From Tatumella ptyseos ATCC 33301 (lineage in GTDB: Bacteria; Pseudomonadota; Gammaproteobacteria; Enterobacterales; Enterobacteriaceae), in assembly GCF_000735525.1 (NCBI RefSeq), contig NZ_JMPR01000054.1, forward strand, positions 1 to 64,000: a stretch of DNA of 64,000 bases. Direction: 5' to 3'. The notes beneath the pieces are model-generated. The model was not told where the DNA came from. It was given only the letters and a program-made list of their open reading frames with translations, and ran no database searches. How positions within the stretch are numbered: the stretch's first letter is position 1; every line of letters begins with the position of its first letter. Position numbers and translations under genes: made by a program. Of this stretch, positions 44,659 through 54,093 are shown piece by piece.

Positions 44659-46026
44659 TCAGAGTAACTCTTTTGCAATATCAGAGAAGGTCTCAAGAAA
44701 ACGTGTTACGTCAGATGAATTGAAGACTAACGGAGGACGAATTTTAAGGACATTTCCATCCCCCCCACAGCTGCGAATAAGGATCCTTCTTTCGCGTAAT
44801 TCATCAATGAATTTTTCAGTGCGTAGTTTATCCGGTGATCCGGAATCCCGATCAGCAACGATTTCAACACCGGTATATAATCCGACCCCTCTGATATCAG
44901 ATACATGAGGAGAATTCTTAACGATCTCGTGCAGCCCCTTACGCAGCGCATTCCCCTGGACTATGGCATTTTCCAACAGATTCTCGCTGCTGATCACATC
45001 GAGAACAGCCGCACCCGCCGCGATGGGGAGCTGGCTGGCAGCAAAGGTATTGAAATACCTGCAATTCTGACCAAACTCGTACGCAACCTCGGGGCGGAAA
45101 ACAGTACCCGATAGCGGTAATCCATTGCCCATCGGTTTACCCAGTGTGACGATATCCGGAATAATACCATGACGCTGAAACCCCCACATGGCATCCCCGC
45201 AACGGCCGAATCCTGACTGTACTTCATCTGCGATATAAAGCCCCCCGGCAGCATGAACCTCTTCAATCATGGGTTTCAGATAGCTCGTCGGGTCAGCAAA
45301 AATTCCGTCACTGGTGAACAGGGAGTCTGCCACAAATGCTGCCAGCCCAAAGCCATGCCGGGCAAGTTCAGAGATCCCTCGCTTAATCTCCTTCCTCATA
45401 TACTCATCAATGGAAAGCCCTTCGGCAGCAGCGACACGAGGATCAGGGGCTTCAATAAGAACAACATTGGGTCCGATAGGCGATGTCGGCCCCAGACCAG
45501 GAGAAAAGGAAGCGACTTCACTGGTAATGCCATGATAGGCATTACGGGTAACTATAATCCCCTGATTACGGGTGTAGAATTTCGCGACGCGAATGGCCAG
45601 ATCGTTAGCTTCCGATCCTGAACAGCCGAATGTTACACGGGAGAGTTCCTCCGGGAAGGTAGCGACCAGACGTTCTGCATAGTCAACCAGGCTTTCCTGT
45701 ACATATCGGTTATTGGTGTTGAGTTTCTTAATCTGTGAAGTGATGGCTTCGACAACATGCGGATGCGAGTGACCCACGCATGCCACATTGTTATACGCAT
45801 CAAGAAAGTCATTTCCTTCGCGATCAAACAGATGAGCTCCCCGCCCTTCCACAAATTCAACCGGGTTACGATAGATGAGTGAATATCCCGGCCCCAGAAT
45901 ACTCATTCGCCGTTCCACGATAGAACGCAAGCGTGGCTCAAGGTTATCCATCCGGGAGGGATCAAATTTATTGGGATAAACTTCAAGTGCCCGGCTTACT
46001 TTTGTGTCGTACTTAGGAGTTGTCAT
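44659..46026 (-). CDS. Class III PLP enzyme, AGXT2L-type phospho-lyase
   Basis: A 455-residue fold-type I PLP enzyme. The lysine is in TLGKPMGNGLPLSG, and NNVACVGHSHPHVVEA is near the N-terminus. Both are diagnostic of the AGXT2L subgroup, whose members eliminate phosphate and ammonia from O-phosphorylated amino alcohols (ethanolamine phosphate, 5-phosphohydroxylysine, aminopropanol phosphate) rather than transaminate. EADNDLAIRVAKFYTRN-like and ADEVQSGFGR cofactor motifs are present. It follows the kinase gene by 15 bases, with GGAG ten bases before ATG. The kinase supplies its phosphorylated substrate in this reading; substrate identity is open. Confidence 0.82.
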   Translation of the reverse strand: MTTPKYDTKVSRALEVYPNKFDPSRMDNLEPRLRSIVERRMSILGPGYSLIYRNPVEFVEGRGAHLFDREGNDFLDAYNNVACVGHSHPHVVEAITSQIKKLNTNNRYVQESLVDYAERLVATFPEELSRVTFGCSGSEANDLAIRVAKFYTRNQGIIVTRNAYHGITSEVASFSPGLGPTSPIGPNVVLIEAPDPRVAAAEGLSIDEYMRKEIKRGISELARHGFGLAAFVADSLFTSDGIFADPTSYLKPMIEEVHAAGGLYIADEVQSGFGRCGDAMWGFQRHGIIPDIVTLGKPMGNGLPLSGTVFRPEVAYEFGQNCRYFNTFAASQLPIAAGAAVLDVISSENLLENAIVQGNALRKGLHEIVKNSPHVSDIRGVGLYTGVEIVADRDSGSPDKLRTEKFIDELRERRILIRSCGGDGNVLKIRPPLVFNSSDVTRFLETFSDIAKELL

Positions 46027-46041
46027 TGGTCATTGCTCCGG

Positions 46042-47133
46042 TCAGAAAGATGACGTTGCAGATAGGTGATGGATGCGCGCCTGCACATCTGAAACGGGCG
46101 TCGCCAGCGCCATCGCGAGGTTGTCCCGGTCATGTTTTGCATGAGATTCAATATATTCCCGGCGGTCAGGGAGACGTTGTGCTCTCCATTGAGAAACCAC
46201 CGCACGTAATGCCAGACGAGCAGTAGCCGCATCAGCAATGAGTACCGCATGCGCTGGTGACATTTGATAGCTCGACAGATATCCCCGCAGATAAGCCAGG
46301 GGAGCCCCCCAGGGGTCATCAGCCCATTTGCCCAGGAGATTACATACGCTTACGGCGGGTTCAAATATCACACACGTCCGAACTGCGTCACCAAAATCAA
46401 TTATTCCACTGACAAAATCCGCCGACTCTGCAGAGACTAAGACGTTGTAAGGGCTGAAATCCCCATGTATTACCTGGGTTTCAAGTTCTCCCATCAGAGG
46501 GACCACATTGCGTGTAAACCGCTCAAAAGCTTCAGCGGCTAATGCCCGAAGATTTTCATCTGTTAATTCTTCCTGCAGAATTTCCAGCGTTGGAACATTT
46601 GCAAGATCCCATACCAAAGGATGCAAATCATGTTGATGAGCAAATCCCCGCAATGCCATATCAATCTCACCGGCAGCGCGCCCTGTTAAGATAAGCTGCT
46701 CCTCGTCAACCGGAACAGTTGCCATAATGTCACCGGAGATATAGGTCAATACCCGTAAATAACGAACAGATTTTGTTTGAATTGGAACAATGCTCTCGCC
46801 ATCCAGGGTGGTAATAACATTCTGCACTTCCCAGGCCGAAGTGTGGTTATTAAGCCATTCCATTACGGCCGACTGCATTTCCACGACTCCACGTGATTCG
46901 CCGGATGATGATATTTTTACGAGGCGATGACCCCCGTCGCAAGTCAGAATAAAACTGTCATCTTTTTCAGTAGGTAACCGTCTTAATTCACCCTCCAGTC
47001 CGTATCTGATATTTAAGATATTTTTTACCAGAGCCGGAGATATTTCATCCTTTCCATTCACCAGACCACTTTCATCAAGAAGGCTGAGTGCAGCTGAGAG
47101 CCTGGATTTTTTGATTGCATCATTGGTTATCAT
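46042..47133 (-). CDS. APH-family small-molecule kinase
   Basis: A 363-residue protein kinase-like-fold phosphotransferase. The catalytic loop is VIHGDFSPYNVLVS and the metal motif is GIIDFGD; the ATP-lysine is probably in HRLVKISSS. It resembles the hydroxylysine kinase/choline kinase-like group more than antibiotic kinases. First gene of a kinase to phospho-lyase operon, a combination known from animals (AGPHD1 with AGXT2L2) and from amino-alcohol degradation. A role in resistance is less likely given the partner. AGAG lies eight bases upstream of the ATG. Confidence 0.8.
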   Translation of the reverse strand: MITNDAIKKSRLSAALSLLDESGLVNGKDEISPALVKNILNIRYGLEGELRRLPTEKDDSFILTCDGGHRLVKISSSGESRGVVEMQSAVMEWLNNHTSAWEVQNVITTLDGESIVPIQTKSVRYLRVLTYISGDIMATVPVDEEQLILTGRAAGEIDMALRGFAHQHDLHPLVWDLANVPTLEILQEELTDENLRALAAEAFERFTRNVVPLMGELETQVIHGDFSPYNVLVSAESADFVSGIIDFGDAVRTCVIFEPAVSVCNLLGKWADDPWGAPLAYLRGYLSSYQMSPAHAVLIADAATARLALRAVVSQWRAQRLPDRREYIESHAKHDRDNLAMALATPVSDVQARIHHLSATSSF

Positions 47134-47331
47134 AGTTTCTCTGCTTTTGATTTTTTAAACATAAAAAATATGCCCTTTCTCACAGAGGACAGCACTCAAA
47201 ATTCTGACTTAAGCGATCAAAAATCAGCTCCCCGCCAGGAGACAACACCACACAAATTGTCCATCAGTTTGCAGAGTCAAAATAAACATAACACCCGCCA
47301 CCGCGAAAAAGCAAGATGTCATTACCTTATT

Positions 47332-47342
47332 TTGTTGGACAA
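47332..47342. promoter_or_regulatory. TTGTTGGACAA, operator candidate A
   Basis: An imperfect 5-1-5 inverted repeat 199 bases upstream of the kinase ATG. Ten of 11 bases match the site at 47480. A related half-site TTGTCCATCAG lies at 47258-47268. Confidence 0.45.
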
Positions 47343-47479
47343 TTTAAAGAGGGAGAGAAAAGTGCATGGTAATCACTTTTATGGTGCGTAACTTACCGAT
47401 AATGGTTCAAAAAAACATGATTTTGTGCATTTCTGCCACATAATAGTGCACTGCCTTATCGTGTTATCCCGATACATTT

Positions 47480-47490
47480 TTGTCGGACAA
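47480..47490. promoter_or_regulatory. TTGTCGGACAA, operator candidate B
   Basis: A perfect 5-1-5 palindrome 148 bases upstream of site A. FCD-type GntR regulators bind short palindromes of this kind, and one such regulator is encoded at the far end of this operon. Confidence 0.45.
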
Positions 47491-47613
47491 TCCGGAGTTT
47501 GTTTATTGATGTCAGTAAATTATTATATGAACGCTACTTAGTCGCTTTTGATGCAATAGGTTTCCCAGCTATCATTAATTGTACGCAGCATTTTTGATAA
47601 ATGCAGGGGCAGG

Positions 47614-47700
47614 ATGAGTCCATTTTTATTTTCTGTTTTGGGTGGTTTTGGTCTTCGAAAAATTAAAACCGGCAGGCTATTAAATGTAGTATTCCCATGA
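47614..47700 (+). CDS. Possible 28-residue small protein
   Basis: ATG preceded by GGGGCAGG, encoding MSPFLFSVLGGFGLRKIKTG plus eight more residues. A hydrophobic start and a basic middle are common in small membrane proteins. There is no family evidence; it may be chance. Confidence 0.2.
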   Translation: MSPFLFSVLGGFGLRKIKTGRLLNVVFP

Positions 47701-48186
47701 ATAACGATAAAAACACAATACGAAATCCTGAGTTAACTATCAGAAATATTTTAACTTTATAGATGGCCTCCGTTATCCGTCTCAGTCGTTACCAGGGAAA
47801 AAAGAACATTCCCTGGCCTTCATCACTGACAATACCGGGTCCCAAATATCCGCCATCCTCCGGATACAACACAAACTCCGGATGCCCCGGAGCAATCTGC
47901 AACAAAAGGGGATCAGGCACAGTATGATGTTCATCAAGCTGCCAGAGTACGGTATGAGTGGATAACCAGAAACTCTGAGCCTGCTCAGGTAATTCTCCCG
48001 GAAAAAAAGAGAAACAGAGCTGAGTCATGCATAGGGCACAGCAGAAGCTGACCGGGGCCACACAGACAGAATGTCAGGCCGTCAGAACAGCAGGAATGTG
48101 TGAGTGAGCAGGCTACAGGCAATATCTGGAGACAGGCATCAGGATAAAACAGAGGACACCCCGGGGAAGGACCATACCGCAGAAAC
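47701..48186. other. Region 3' of tRNA-Phe with an unassigned minus-strand frame
   Basis: A minus-strand frame of 90 codons (47789-48061) encodes a tryptophan- and proline-rich sequence (GELPEQAQSFWLSTHTVLWQ) ending GQGMFFFPW. I recognise no family and its 5' part overlaps an unrelated open frame. It could be a small gene or the remains of one at a common tRNA insertion site. No integrase is visible. Confidence 0.3.
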
Positions 48187-48213
48187 GAAAAAGCCCCGCA
48201 TTTCTGCGGGGCC
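48187..48213 (-). terminator. Terminator of tRNA-Phe
   Basis: On the minus strand, GGCCCCGC-AGAAAT-GCGGGGC is followed by TTTTT. It begins 11 bases after the tRNA CCA end, a standard factor-independent terminator. Confidence 0.92.
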
Positions 48214-48223
48214 TTAGAAAGAG

Positions 48224-48299
48224 TGGTGCCCGAACTCGGAATCGAACCAAGGACACGGGGATTTTCAATCCCCTGCTCTACCGACTGAGCTATTCGGGC
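48224..48299 (-). tRNA. tRNA-Phe (anticodon GAA)
   Basis: A 76-nt cloverleaf with encoded CCA. Acceptor stem GCCCGAA/TTCGGGC, D-arm GCTC...GAGC, anticodon stem GGGGA/TCCCC with loop TTGAAAA (anticodon GAA at 48264-48266), T-arm CTTGG-TTCGATT-CCGAG. It differs from E. coli tRNA-Phe by the compensated pair near the acceptor end (GAA/TTC for GGA/TCC). Confidence 0.98.
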
Positions 48300-48416
48300 A
48301 ACGGGGCGCATTAAACCGTAATAGCGCTTTTCCGTCAATCACTTTTCGTCTCAGATGAACTGACCGCTGACTTTTACAGCAATGCGCTGAAATTTAGCCC
48401 AACTCCCGTAAAAACA

Positions 48417-48450
48417 ACAGACAAAGGCAACACCTTGCGCCTCTGTCTGT
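48417..48450 (-). terminator. Terminator of the mrdA-type gene
   Basis: ACAGACAGAGGC and GCCTTTGTCTGT form an 11-of-12 stem on the minus strand, followed by TGTTTTTA, eight bases past the stop codon. Confidence 0.8.
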
Positions 48451-48457
48451 CCGGCTC

Positions 48458-50401
48458 TTACTGGTCAGTTGTCACCGACCCGGGTGCGGCATCTCCCATC
48501 CCCGGGATATCCGCAGGAACGCTGCCCTTATCTTTATCGGTGACCGGCATATTCGCCTGGTCTGCCGGTAACATAATATGGTCCAGAATCTTACGCATTA
48601 ACGGCGCTGCCGTGACACCATTGACGCCACCGTTCTCAAGGATTAATGCGACGGCAACTTTCGGATCCTTAAACGGCGCAAATGCCGTATAGAAGATATG
48701 GTCACGTAAGCGTATCGGGATCATCTTCGCGTTATAGATCTGGTTCTGCTTCAGACTAAATACCTGCGATGTACCACTTTTCGCCGCTATACCATAAGGT
48801 GCCGTATGGAAATAGCGATAGCCGGTCCCGTTAGGTGCATTCGCCATACCAAACATGGCACGGCGAACCAGTGCCCAGTAAGGCGAATTCGGGTCACCTA
48901 TCTGCGGCTGGGCCTCGGTCGGGTGATACAATTGAACATCGTTACCCTGCTGTTCTTTGTATAACAAATGCGGGGTGATCACGCGGCCGTTATTCAGTAA
49001 GGCCACCAGGGCTTTCACCATCTGAATAGGCGTTGCTATCCAGTATCCTTGCCCGATACCGACAGAGATAGTATCCCCCTGATACCAGACTTTCTTATGG
49101 ACTTTCTCTTTCCACTCACGACTCGGTAGCAGACCTTTATACTCTTCATGCAAGTCGATACCGGTCAGCTTACCGTAACCAAACTGGCTAAGCATATGAT
49201 GAATACGATCAATCCCCATCATATAAGCTACCTGATAGAAGAAGGTATCTGCCGACTCCTCGATGGCTTTGGTCACATTCAGCATGCCGTGACCGGTCTT
49301 CTTCCAGTCACGATAACGTCTGTCAGTCCCGGGCAGTGTCCAGGTCGGAGCACCGAAGAACGTCGTTTGCGGAGTGATAACCCCGTTCAGCAACGCAGAC
49401 ATCGCCATATAAGGTTTCACCGTCGATGCCGGCGGGTATAACCCCTGGGTCACGCGGTTAATCAGCGGCAGATCTTTATTATCCAGCAGCTTCTTATAGG
49501 CCTGATAGCTGATTCCCTTCACGAACGGGTTAGGATCATAACTGGGGGCCGAAACCATCGCCAGTACAGAACCATCATGGGGATCTTCCACCAGCACTGC
49601 AGCACGCTGCCCCGTCAGCAAACTTTCAATATATTGCTGCAGCGGCAAATCGAGTGTCAGCCAGACATTTTTTCCGGCAACAGGTGGCTTTTCACTCAGT
49701 ACGCGCACGATGCGCCCATGGTTATCGACTTCTACTTCCTGATAACCGGTCTGGCCGTGAAGGACGGATTCATAGTAACCTTCAATCCCCTGCTTACCAA
49801 TGTTGTGGTCTGCCGCATAGTTCTCAGCAATCCCTTCGGCATTCAGGCGTTTGAAGTCATTGTCGTTGATCTTAGAAACATAACCGACGACATGGGCCAA
49901 ATCCGCGCCATACGGGTACTGACGATCCTGATAAGAGTCGATGCTGACCCCGGGGAAGCGATATTCATCCACTGCAAAGCGCGCTATCTGTTCTTCGCTC
50001 AGCTCATCTTTAATGATGATAGGTTTATAACGGCTGGTCTGTTTAAGACGATGCCAGAAATCGCTCACATCTTCCGGCGTCAGGCCGATGAGTGGCGTCA
50101 GCGCCTGGATAGTCGCTTTAAGATTGGTTTCTTTGTACGGGATCACCGTCAGATCATACTGAGTGATATTGCGTACCAGCGCCGTGCCATTGCGATCGTA
50201 GATAATCCCCCGCGTGGGTGCGATCGGGATCATTTTGATATCATTATCGTTTGATCGGGTCTGGTAATAACTATGCTCACAAATCTGCAGCCGATAGAGG
50301 TTATATACCAGGATGCCAAAGCATACTGCTACCAGAACAAACGCCGTGATGGCACGACGAATAAATAGTTTTTCTTCAATTTCGAAATTGCGCAGATTCA
50401 T
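48458..50401 (-). CDS. mrdA: Penicillin-binding protein 2 (solitary mrdA-type transpeptidase)
   Basis: A 647-residue class B PBP. It has a short cytoplasmic tail, one membrane segment (~17-37), a dimerisation/pedestal domain, and a transpeptidase with active-site PASTVKP (Ser326), SAD (ESADTFFYQ), and KSGTSQ. Sequence is PBP2-type throughout (HGMLNVTKAIEESADTFFYQ, WYQGDTISVGIGQGYW). PBP2 drives side-wall elongation with RodA. In E. coli mrdA is next to rodA (mrdB) and rlpA; here it stands alone between tRNA-Phe and deoD, so it is probably a second copy or a moved gene. Ribosome site is weak. Confidence 0.9.
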   Translation of the reverse strand: MNLRNFEIEEKLFIRRAITAFVLVAVCFGILVYNLYRLQICEHSYYQTRSNDNDIKMIPIAPTRGIIYDRNGTALVRNITQYDLTVIPYKETNLKATIQALTPLIGLTPEDVSDFWHRLKQTSRYKPIIIKDELSEEQIARFAVDEYRFPGVSIDSYQDRQYPYGADLAHVVGYVSKINDNDFKRLNAEGIAENYAADHNIGKQGIEGYYESVLHGQTGYQEVEVDNHGRIVRVLSEKPPVAGKNVWLTLDLPLQQYIESLLTGQRAAVLVEDPHDGSVLAMVSAPSYDPNPFVKGISYQAYKKLLDNKDLPLINRVTQGLYPPASTVKPYMAMSALLNGVITPQTTFFGAPTWTLPGTDRRYRDWKKTGHGMLNVTKAIEESADTFFYQVAYMMGIDRIHHMLSQFGYGKLTGIDLHEEYKGLLPSREWKEKVHKKVWYQGDTISVGIGQGYWIATPIQMVKALVALLNNGRVITPHLLYKEQQGNDVQLYHPTEAQPQIGDPNSPYWALVRRAMFGMANAPNGTGYRYFHTAPYGIAAKSGTSQVFSLKQNQIYNAKMIPIRLRDHIFYTAFAPFKDPKVAVALILENGGVNGVTAAPLMRKILDHIMLPADQANMPVTDKDKGSVPADIPGMGDAAPGSVTTDQ

Positions 50402-50534
50402 TACATAACATAGTTTGCAGGGAGAGCTATCACCAGCAGCCTATCATAGAGAGATAGTCAGCCAGTGCCAGTGACAAGTTGATCCGGGAAAGATTAAAGT
50501 GTGTCATTTGTTGAAGAATGTAACAAGAAATGAA

Positions 50535-50564
50535 CAACGCGAAAAGCAATCACTCTTCGCGTTG
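50535..50564 (-). terminator. Terminator of the deo operon
   Basis: CAACGCGAA and TTCGCGTTG form a perfect nine-base stem, followed on the minus strand by TTCATTTCTTGTT, 23 bases after the deoD stop. Confidence 0.7.
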
Positions 50565-50586
50565 CTGAGGCTAAATAAGAGATATC

Positions 50587-51306
50587 TTAAGCCTTGTCAC
50601 CGATCAGAACAGACTCCAGCGCGATGTTGATCATATCATTGAAAGTCAGCTGACGTTCTTCGGCCGTCGTCTGCTCGCCGGAGCGGATATGATCTGAAAC
50701 GGTACAGATAGCCAGAGCCTTAGCACCGAACTCAGCGGCCACACCGTAGATACCGGCCGCTTCCATTTCCACACCCAGAATGCCGTATTTTTCCATGACG
50801 TCAAACATTTGCGGGTCCGGAGTATAGAACAGATCGGCAGAGAACAGGTTACCGACACGGGCATCAATACCCAGCGCTTTCGCTGCATCCACTGCGTTAC
50901 GAACCAGATCGAAATCAGCAATCGCGGCAAAGTCATGATCCTTGAAGCGCATACGGTTCACTTTAGAATCCGTACAGGCGCCCATACCAATAACCACATC
51001 ACGCAGGTTAACGTCAGAACGTACCGCACCGCAGGAACCCACACGAATAATGGTTTTGACGCCAAACTCGGTGATCAGCTCTTTCGCGTAGATAGAGCAG
51101 GAAGGGATCCCCATACCGTGTCCCATGACTGAAATACGGCGGCCTTTATAGGTCCCGGTATAACCCAGCATGCCGCGAACGTTATTCACTTCACGGGCAT
51201 CCTGCAGGAAAGTTTCAGCAATATATTTCGCACGCAGAGGGTCGCCCGGCATCAGAACAACGTCTGCAAAATCACCAGCTTCAGCATTAATATGAGGTGT
51301 TGCCAT
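50587..51306 (-). CDS. deoD: Purine nucleoside phosphorylase DeoD
   Basis: A 239-residue hexameric phosphorylase that splits purine (deoxy)nucleosides to base and (deoxy)ribose 1-phosphate. Motifs: [39 protein letters not shown] and catalytic Asp in SDHIRSGE. I chose ATG 51306 (AAGGAAA upstream), giving the E. coli length. Last gene of deoCABD. Confidence 0.97.
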   Translation of the reverse strand: MATPHINAEAGDFADVVLMPGDPLRAKYIAETFLQDAREVNNVRGMLGYTGTYKGRRISVMGHGMGIPSCSIYAKELITEFGVKTIIRVGSCGAVRSDVNLRDVVIGMGACTDSKVNRMRFKDHDFAAIADFDLVRNAVDAAKALGIDARVGNLFSADLFYTPDPQMFDVMEKYGILGVEMEAAGIYGVAAEFGAKALAICTVSDHIRSGEQTTAEERQLTFNDMINIALESVLIGDKA

Positions 51307-51374
51307 GTTATTTTTCCTTTTAATCGTGTCATTTACCGGCATGACTGCCAGCAAATGAGAAACAGGAGACTTTT

Positions 51375-52598
51375 TTACAGCATGTTACGCCCGTAATCCA
51401 TAGCTGAAAGACCAAAATAGGTCGCGATTGTCTGCCCGATATCGGCAAAGGTCTCACGCTGTCCCAGCGGGCCGGGTTTAACCCCGGGTCCGTAGATCAA
51501 TACAGGGATATGCTCACGGGTATGATCCGTGCCAGACCAGGTCGGGTCACAGCCATGGTCTGCGGTCAGGATCAAAATATCCCCTTCCCCCACCAACGCC
51601 ATTAATTCCGGCAGACGGCGGTCAAATAATTCCAGCCCCCCGGCATATCCGGCGACATCACGGCGGTGTCCCCAGCTGGAATCGAAGTCTACAAAATTAG
51701 TGAAGACAATCGAATTATCCGGAGCCTGTTTCATCTCTGTCAGTGTGGCATCAAAAAGCGCATCCAGTCCGGTCGCTTTAACCTTACGGGTGATCCCTTG
51801 CTGGGCATAAATATCGGCAATCTTACCGACCGAAATCACCTTTCCTCCTTTCTCTTCCACCAGTTTTTGTAACATGGTGGCAGAAGGCGGTTCGACCGCG
51901 AGGTCATGGCGGTTACCGGTACGGACAAATTCACCGGCTTTGGCTCCGATAAACGGACGGGCAATAACACGGCCGATGTTATAGCCACCCTCGGTCAGGA
52001 TCTTACGGGCGATTTCGCAGAGTTCATACAACCGCTCTACACCGAACGTCTCTTCATGGCAGGCTATCTGGAAGACCGAGTCCGCGGAGGTATAAAAGAT
52101 AGGCTTACCGGTACGCATATGCTCCTCGCCCAGCTTATCGAGGATCACCGTACCTGAAGAATGGCAGTTCCCCAGGTAACCCGGCAGCCCGGCCTGTTCG
52201 ACCAGCGTGTCCAGTAGCGCCTGCGGGAAACTGTTTTCTGTGTCACTGAAATATCCCCAGTCAAACAGCACCGGTACTCCTGCGATCTCCCAGTGCCCGG
52301 ACGGCGTATCTTTCCCGGAGGAAAGTTCAGCCGCACTAGCATAAGCCCCGAGAATAGTGGCATCGGCATCCATCCCCGCAGGGATTTTACCTGTCGATAT
52401 CTCTGCGGCTTTTGCCAGACCCAGCGCCGTCAGATTCGGTAAATGCAGCGGACCTTGTCTGCCCTGATTAGCCTTACCGTCGTAGCAAGCCTGAGCAATA
52501 TGGCCCAGCGTGTCTGAGCCGACATCACCGAATTTCTCTGCATCTTTGCTGGCTCCGATCCCGAAGGAATCCAGCACCATAATAAATGCACGTTTCAT
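51375..52598 (-). CDS. deoB: Phosphopentomutase DeoB
   Basis: A 407-residue manganese mutase of the alkaline phosphatase superfamily, converting (deoxy)ribose 1-phosphate to 5-phosphate. [14 protein letters not shown] holds a metal Asp, the phosphorylated Thr lies in [12 protein letters not shown], and [19 protein letters not shown] holds further metal ligands. AGGAGG precedes ATG 52598. It lies between deoA and deoD. Confidence 0.97.
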   Translation of the reverse strand: MKRAFIMVLDSFGIGASKDAEKFGDVGSDTLGHIAQACYDGKANQGRQGPLHLPNLTALGLAKAAEISTGKIPAGMDADATILGAYASAAELSSGKDTPSGHWEIAGVPVLFDWGYFSDTENSFPQALLDTLVEQAGLPGYLGNCHSSGTVILDKLGEEHMRTGKPIFYTSADSVFQIACHEETFGVERLYELCEIARKILTEGGYNIGRVIARPFIGAKAGEFVRTGNRHDLAVEPPSATMLQKLVEEKGGKVISVGKIADIYAQQGITRKVKATGLDALFDATLTEMKQAPDNSIVFTNFVDFDSSWGHRRDVAGYAGGLELFDRRLPELMALVGEGDILILTADHGCDPTWSGTDHTREHIPVLIYGPGVKPGPLGQRETFADIGQTIATYFGLSAMDYGRNML

Positions 52599-52658
52599 GC
52601 TCGCCTCCTGTGCGTTCATGTCATGAGAAAAAAACTGATCAGAACAGTATGCAACCAT

Positions 52659-53978
52659 TCAGCAAATTCTGCGATAAATTAAAGGGATTTCTTTTGGCGG
52701 TTGGTGCGTAACCGAAATGGCGGCTTGCAGGCTCTCTGCCGCCTGTTGCCAGCTCTGCTCATCGGCCGCATGCACCATTGCCAGAGGGCGGTGCGTATCC
52801 ACCGGCTGGCCCGCGGCGACAATATCACTGATACCGACCCGGTAATCGATACTTTCACCGGCCCGCTGACGGCCGCCGCCCATCCGGACAATAGTCATCC
52901 CGATCTCCCGGGTATCCATTGCACTGATAACCCCTGGCTCCCTGGCAAATACCGGTTTAATCACCGGCGCAGCCGTTAAATAACGCGCATACTGTTCGAC
53001 AAAGTCGGCCGGGCCGCCCTGAGCCGCGACCATCTGAGCGAACACCTCAGCGGCCCGGCCATTATCCAGTACCTGCTGCAACCGGGCCCGCGCCTGCTGA
53101 TCGTTGCCGGCCAATCCGCCACTGATCAGCATTTCACTGCTCAGGGCCATGGTCACTTCCAGTAACCGGGGATGGCGGTACTCGCCGGTCAGAAAGCGTA
53201 CCGCCTCACGGACTTCAAGCGCATTACCGGCCGAAGAGGCCAGTACCTGACTCATATCGGTCAGTAACGCCGTCGTCCGGCAGCCGGCACCGTTTGCCAC
53301 ATCGACAATGGATCGGGCCAGTTGCTCCGAGCTGTCAAAATCCGGCATAAATGCCCCGCTGCCGGCTTTGACATCCATCACCAGCGCATCCAGCCCTTCA
53401 GCCAGTTTTTTCGCCAGAATGGATGCCGTGATCAGCGGAACAGAATCCACGGTTGCGGTCACGTCCCGGGTAGCATAAAAACGCTGATCTGCCGGTGCCA
53501 GGGTGCGGGTCTGACCGATGATTGCCACACCATTTTCGCGAATGATTTGACGAAAGCGATCGTTGTCGGGAAAAATATTCAACCCGGGGATGGCTTCCAG
53601 TTTATCCAGAGTCCCTCCGGTGTGTCCCAGGCCACGCCCGGAAATCATCGGAACATACCCACCACAGGCTGCGACCATCGGGCCGAGCATCAGAGAAGTG
53701 ACGTCCCCGACACCGCCGGTGGAATGTTTATCCAGTACAGGTCCGTTAAGATGCAGATCCTGCCAGTTCAGTACGGTACCGGAATCCCGCATTGCCAGGG
53801 TCAGGGCTACGCGCTCCGGCAGCGTCATATCCCGAAACCAGATAGCCATCGCCAGCGCAGCAATCTGTTCCCCGGCGACGCTACCGTCCGTGATCCCCTG
53901 AATAAAAGCCCTGATTTCCTGGTCTGTCAGACTGTGACCGTTACGTTTTTTACGGATAATTTCCTGTGGCAAAAACAT
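52659..53978 (-). CDS. deoA: Thymidine phosphorylase DeoA
   Basis: A 439-residue enzyme (E. coli 440) that cleaves thymidine and deoxyuridine to base and deoxyribose 1-phosphate. The phosphate-binding signature [10 protein letters not shown] (~83-92) and [11 protein letters not shown] (~188) are clear. I chose ATG 53978 with GGGGAAG upstream. Second gene of deoCABD. Confidence 0.97.
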   Translation of the reverse strand: MFLPQEIIRKKRNGHSLTDQEIRAFIQGITDGSVAGEQIAALAMAIWFRDMTLPERVALTLAMRDSGTVLNWQDLHLNGPVLDKHSTGGVGDVTSLMLGPMVAACGGYVPMISGRGLGHTGGTLDKLEAIPGLNIFPDNDRFRQIIRENGVAIIGQTRTLAPADQRFYATRDVTATVDSVPLITASILAKKLAEGLDALVMDVKAGSGAFMPDFDSSEQLARSIVDVANGAGCRTTALLTDMSQVLASSAGNALEVREAVRFLTGEYRHPRLLEVTMALSSEMLISGGLAGNDQQARARLQQVLDNGRAAEVFAQMVAAQGGPADFVEQYARYLTAAPVIKPVFAREPGVISAMDTREIGMTIVRMGGGRQRAGESIDYRVGISDIVAAGQPVDTHRPLAMVHAADEQSWQQAAESLQAAISVTHQPPKEIPLIYRRIC

Positions 53979-54093
53979 GGTGCTTCCCCGCTGTGCTGAA
54001 GAGTCCTGACTCCCTGATACCGGCATCGTCGGGCTTTACGAATGACGTGCCGCGGCAGTAATATCACTTTTCTGAGGTATGAGGTATGCCGTG

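Noticed and set aside
46042-47133. Aminoglycoside resistance kinase
   Set aside because: The APH fold is shared, but the adjacent AGXT2L-type enzyme and regulator fit amino-alcohol metabolism better.
47170-47391. 73-codon plus-strand frame upstream of the kinase
   Set aside because: Polar low-complexity sequence with no ribosome site, in a region better explained as promoter and operators.
47985-48338. 117-codon minus-strand frame over tRNA-Phe
   Set aside because: It runs through the tRNA gene and its terminator, so it cannot be an ordinary gene.
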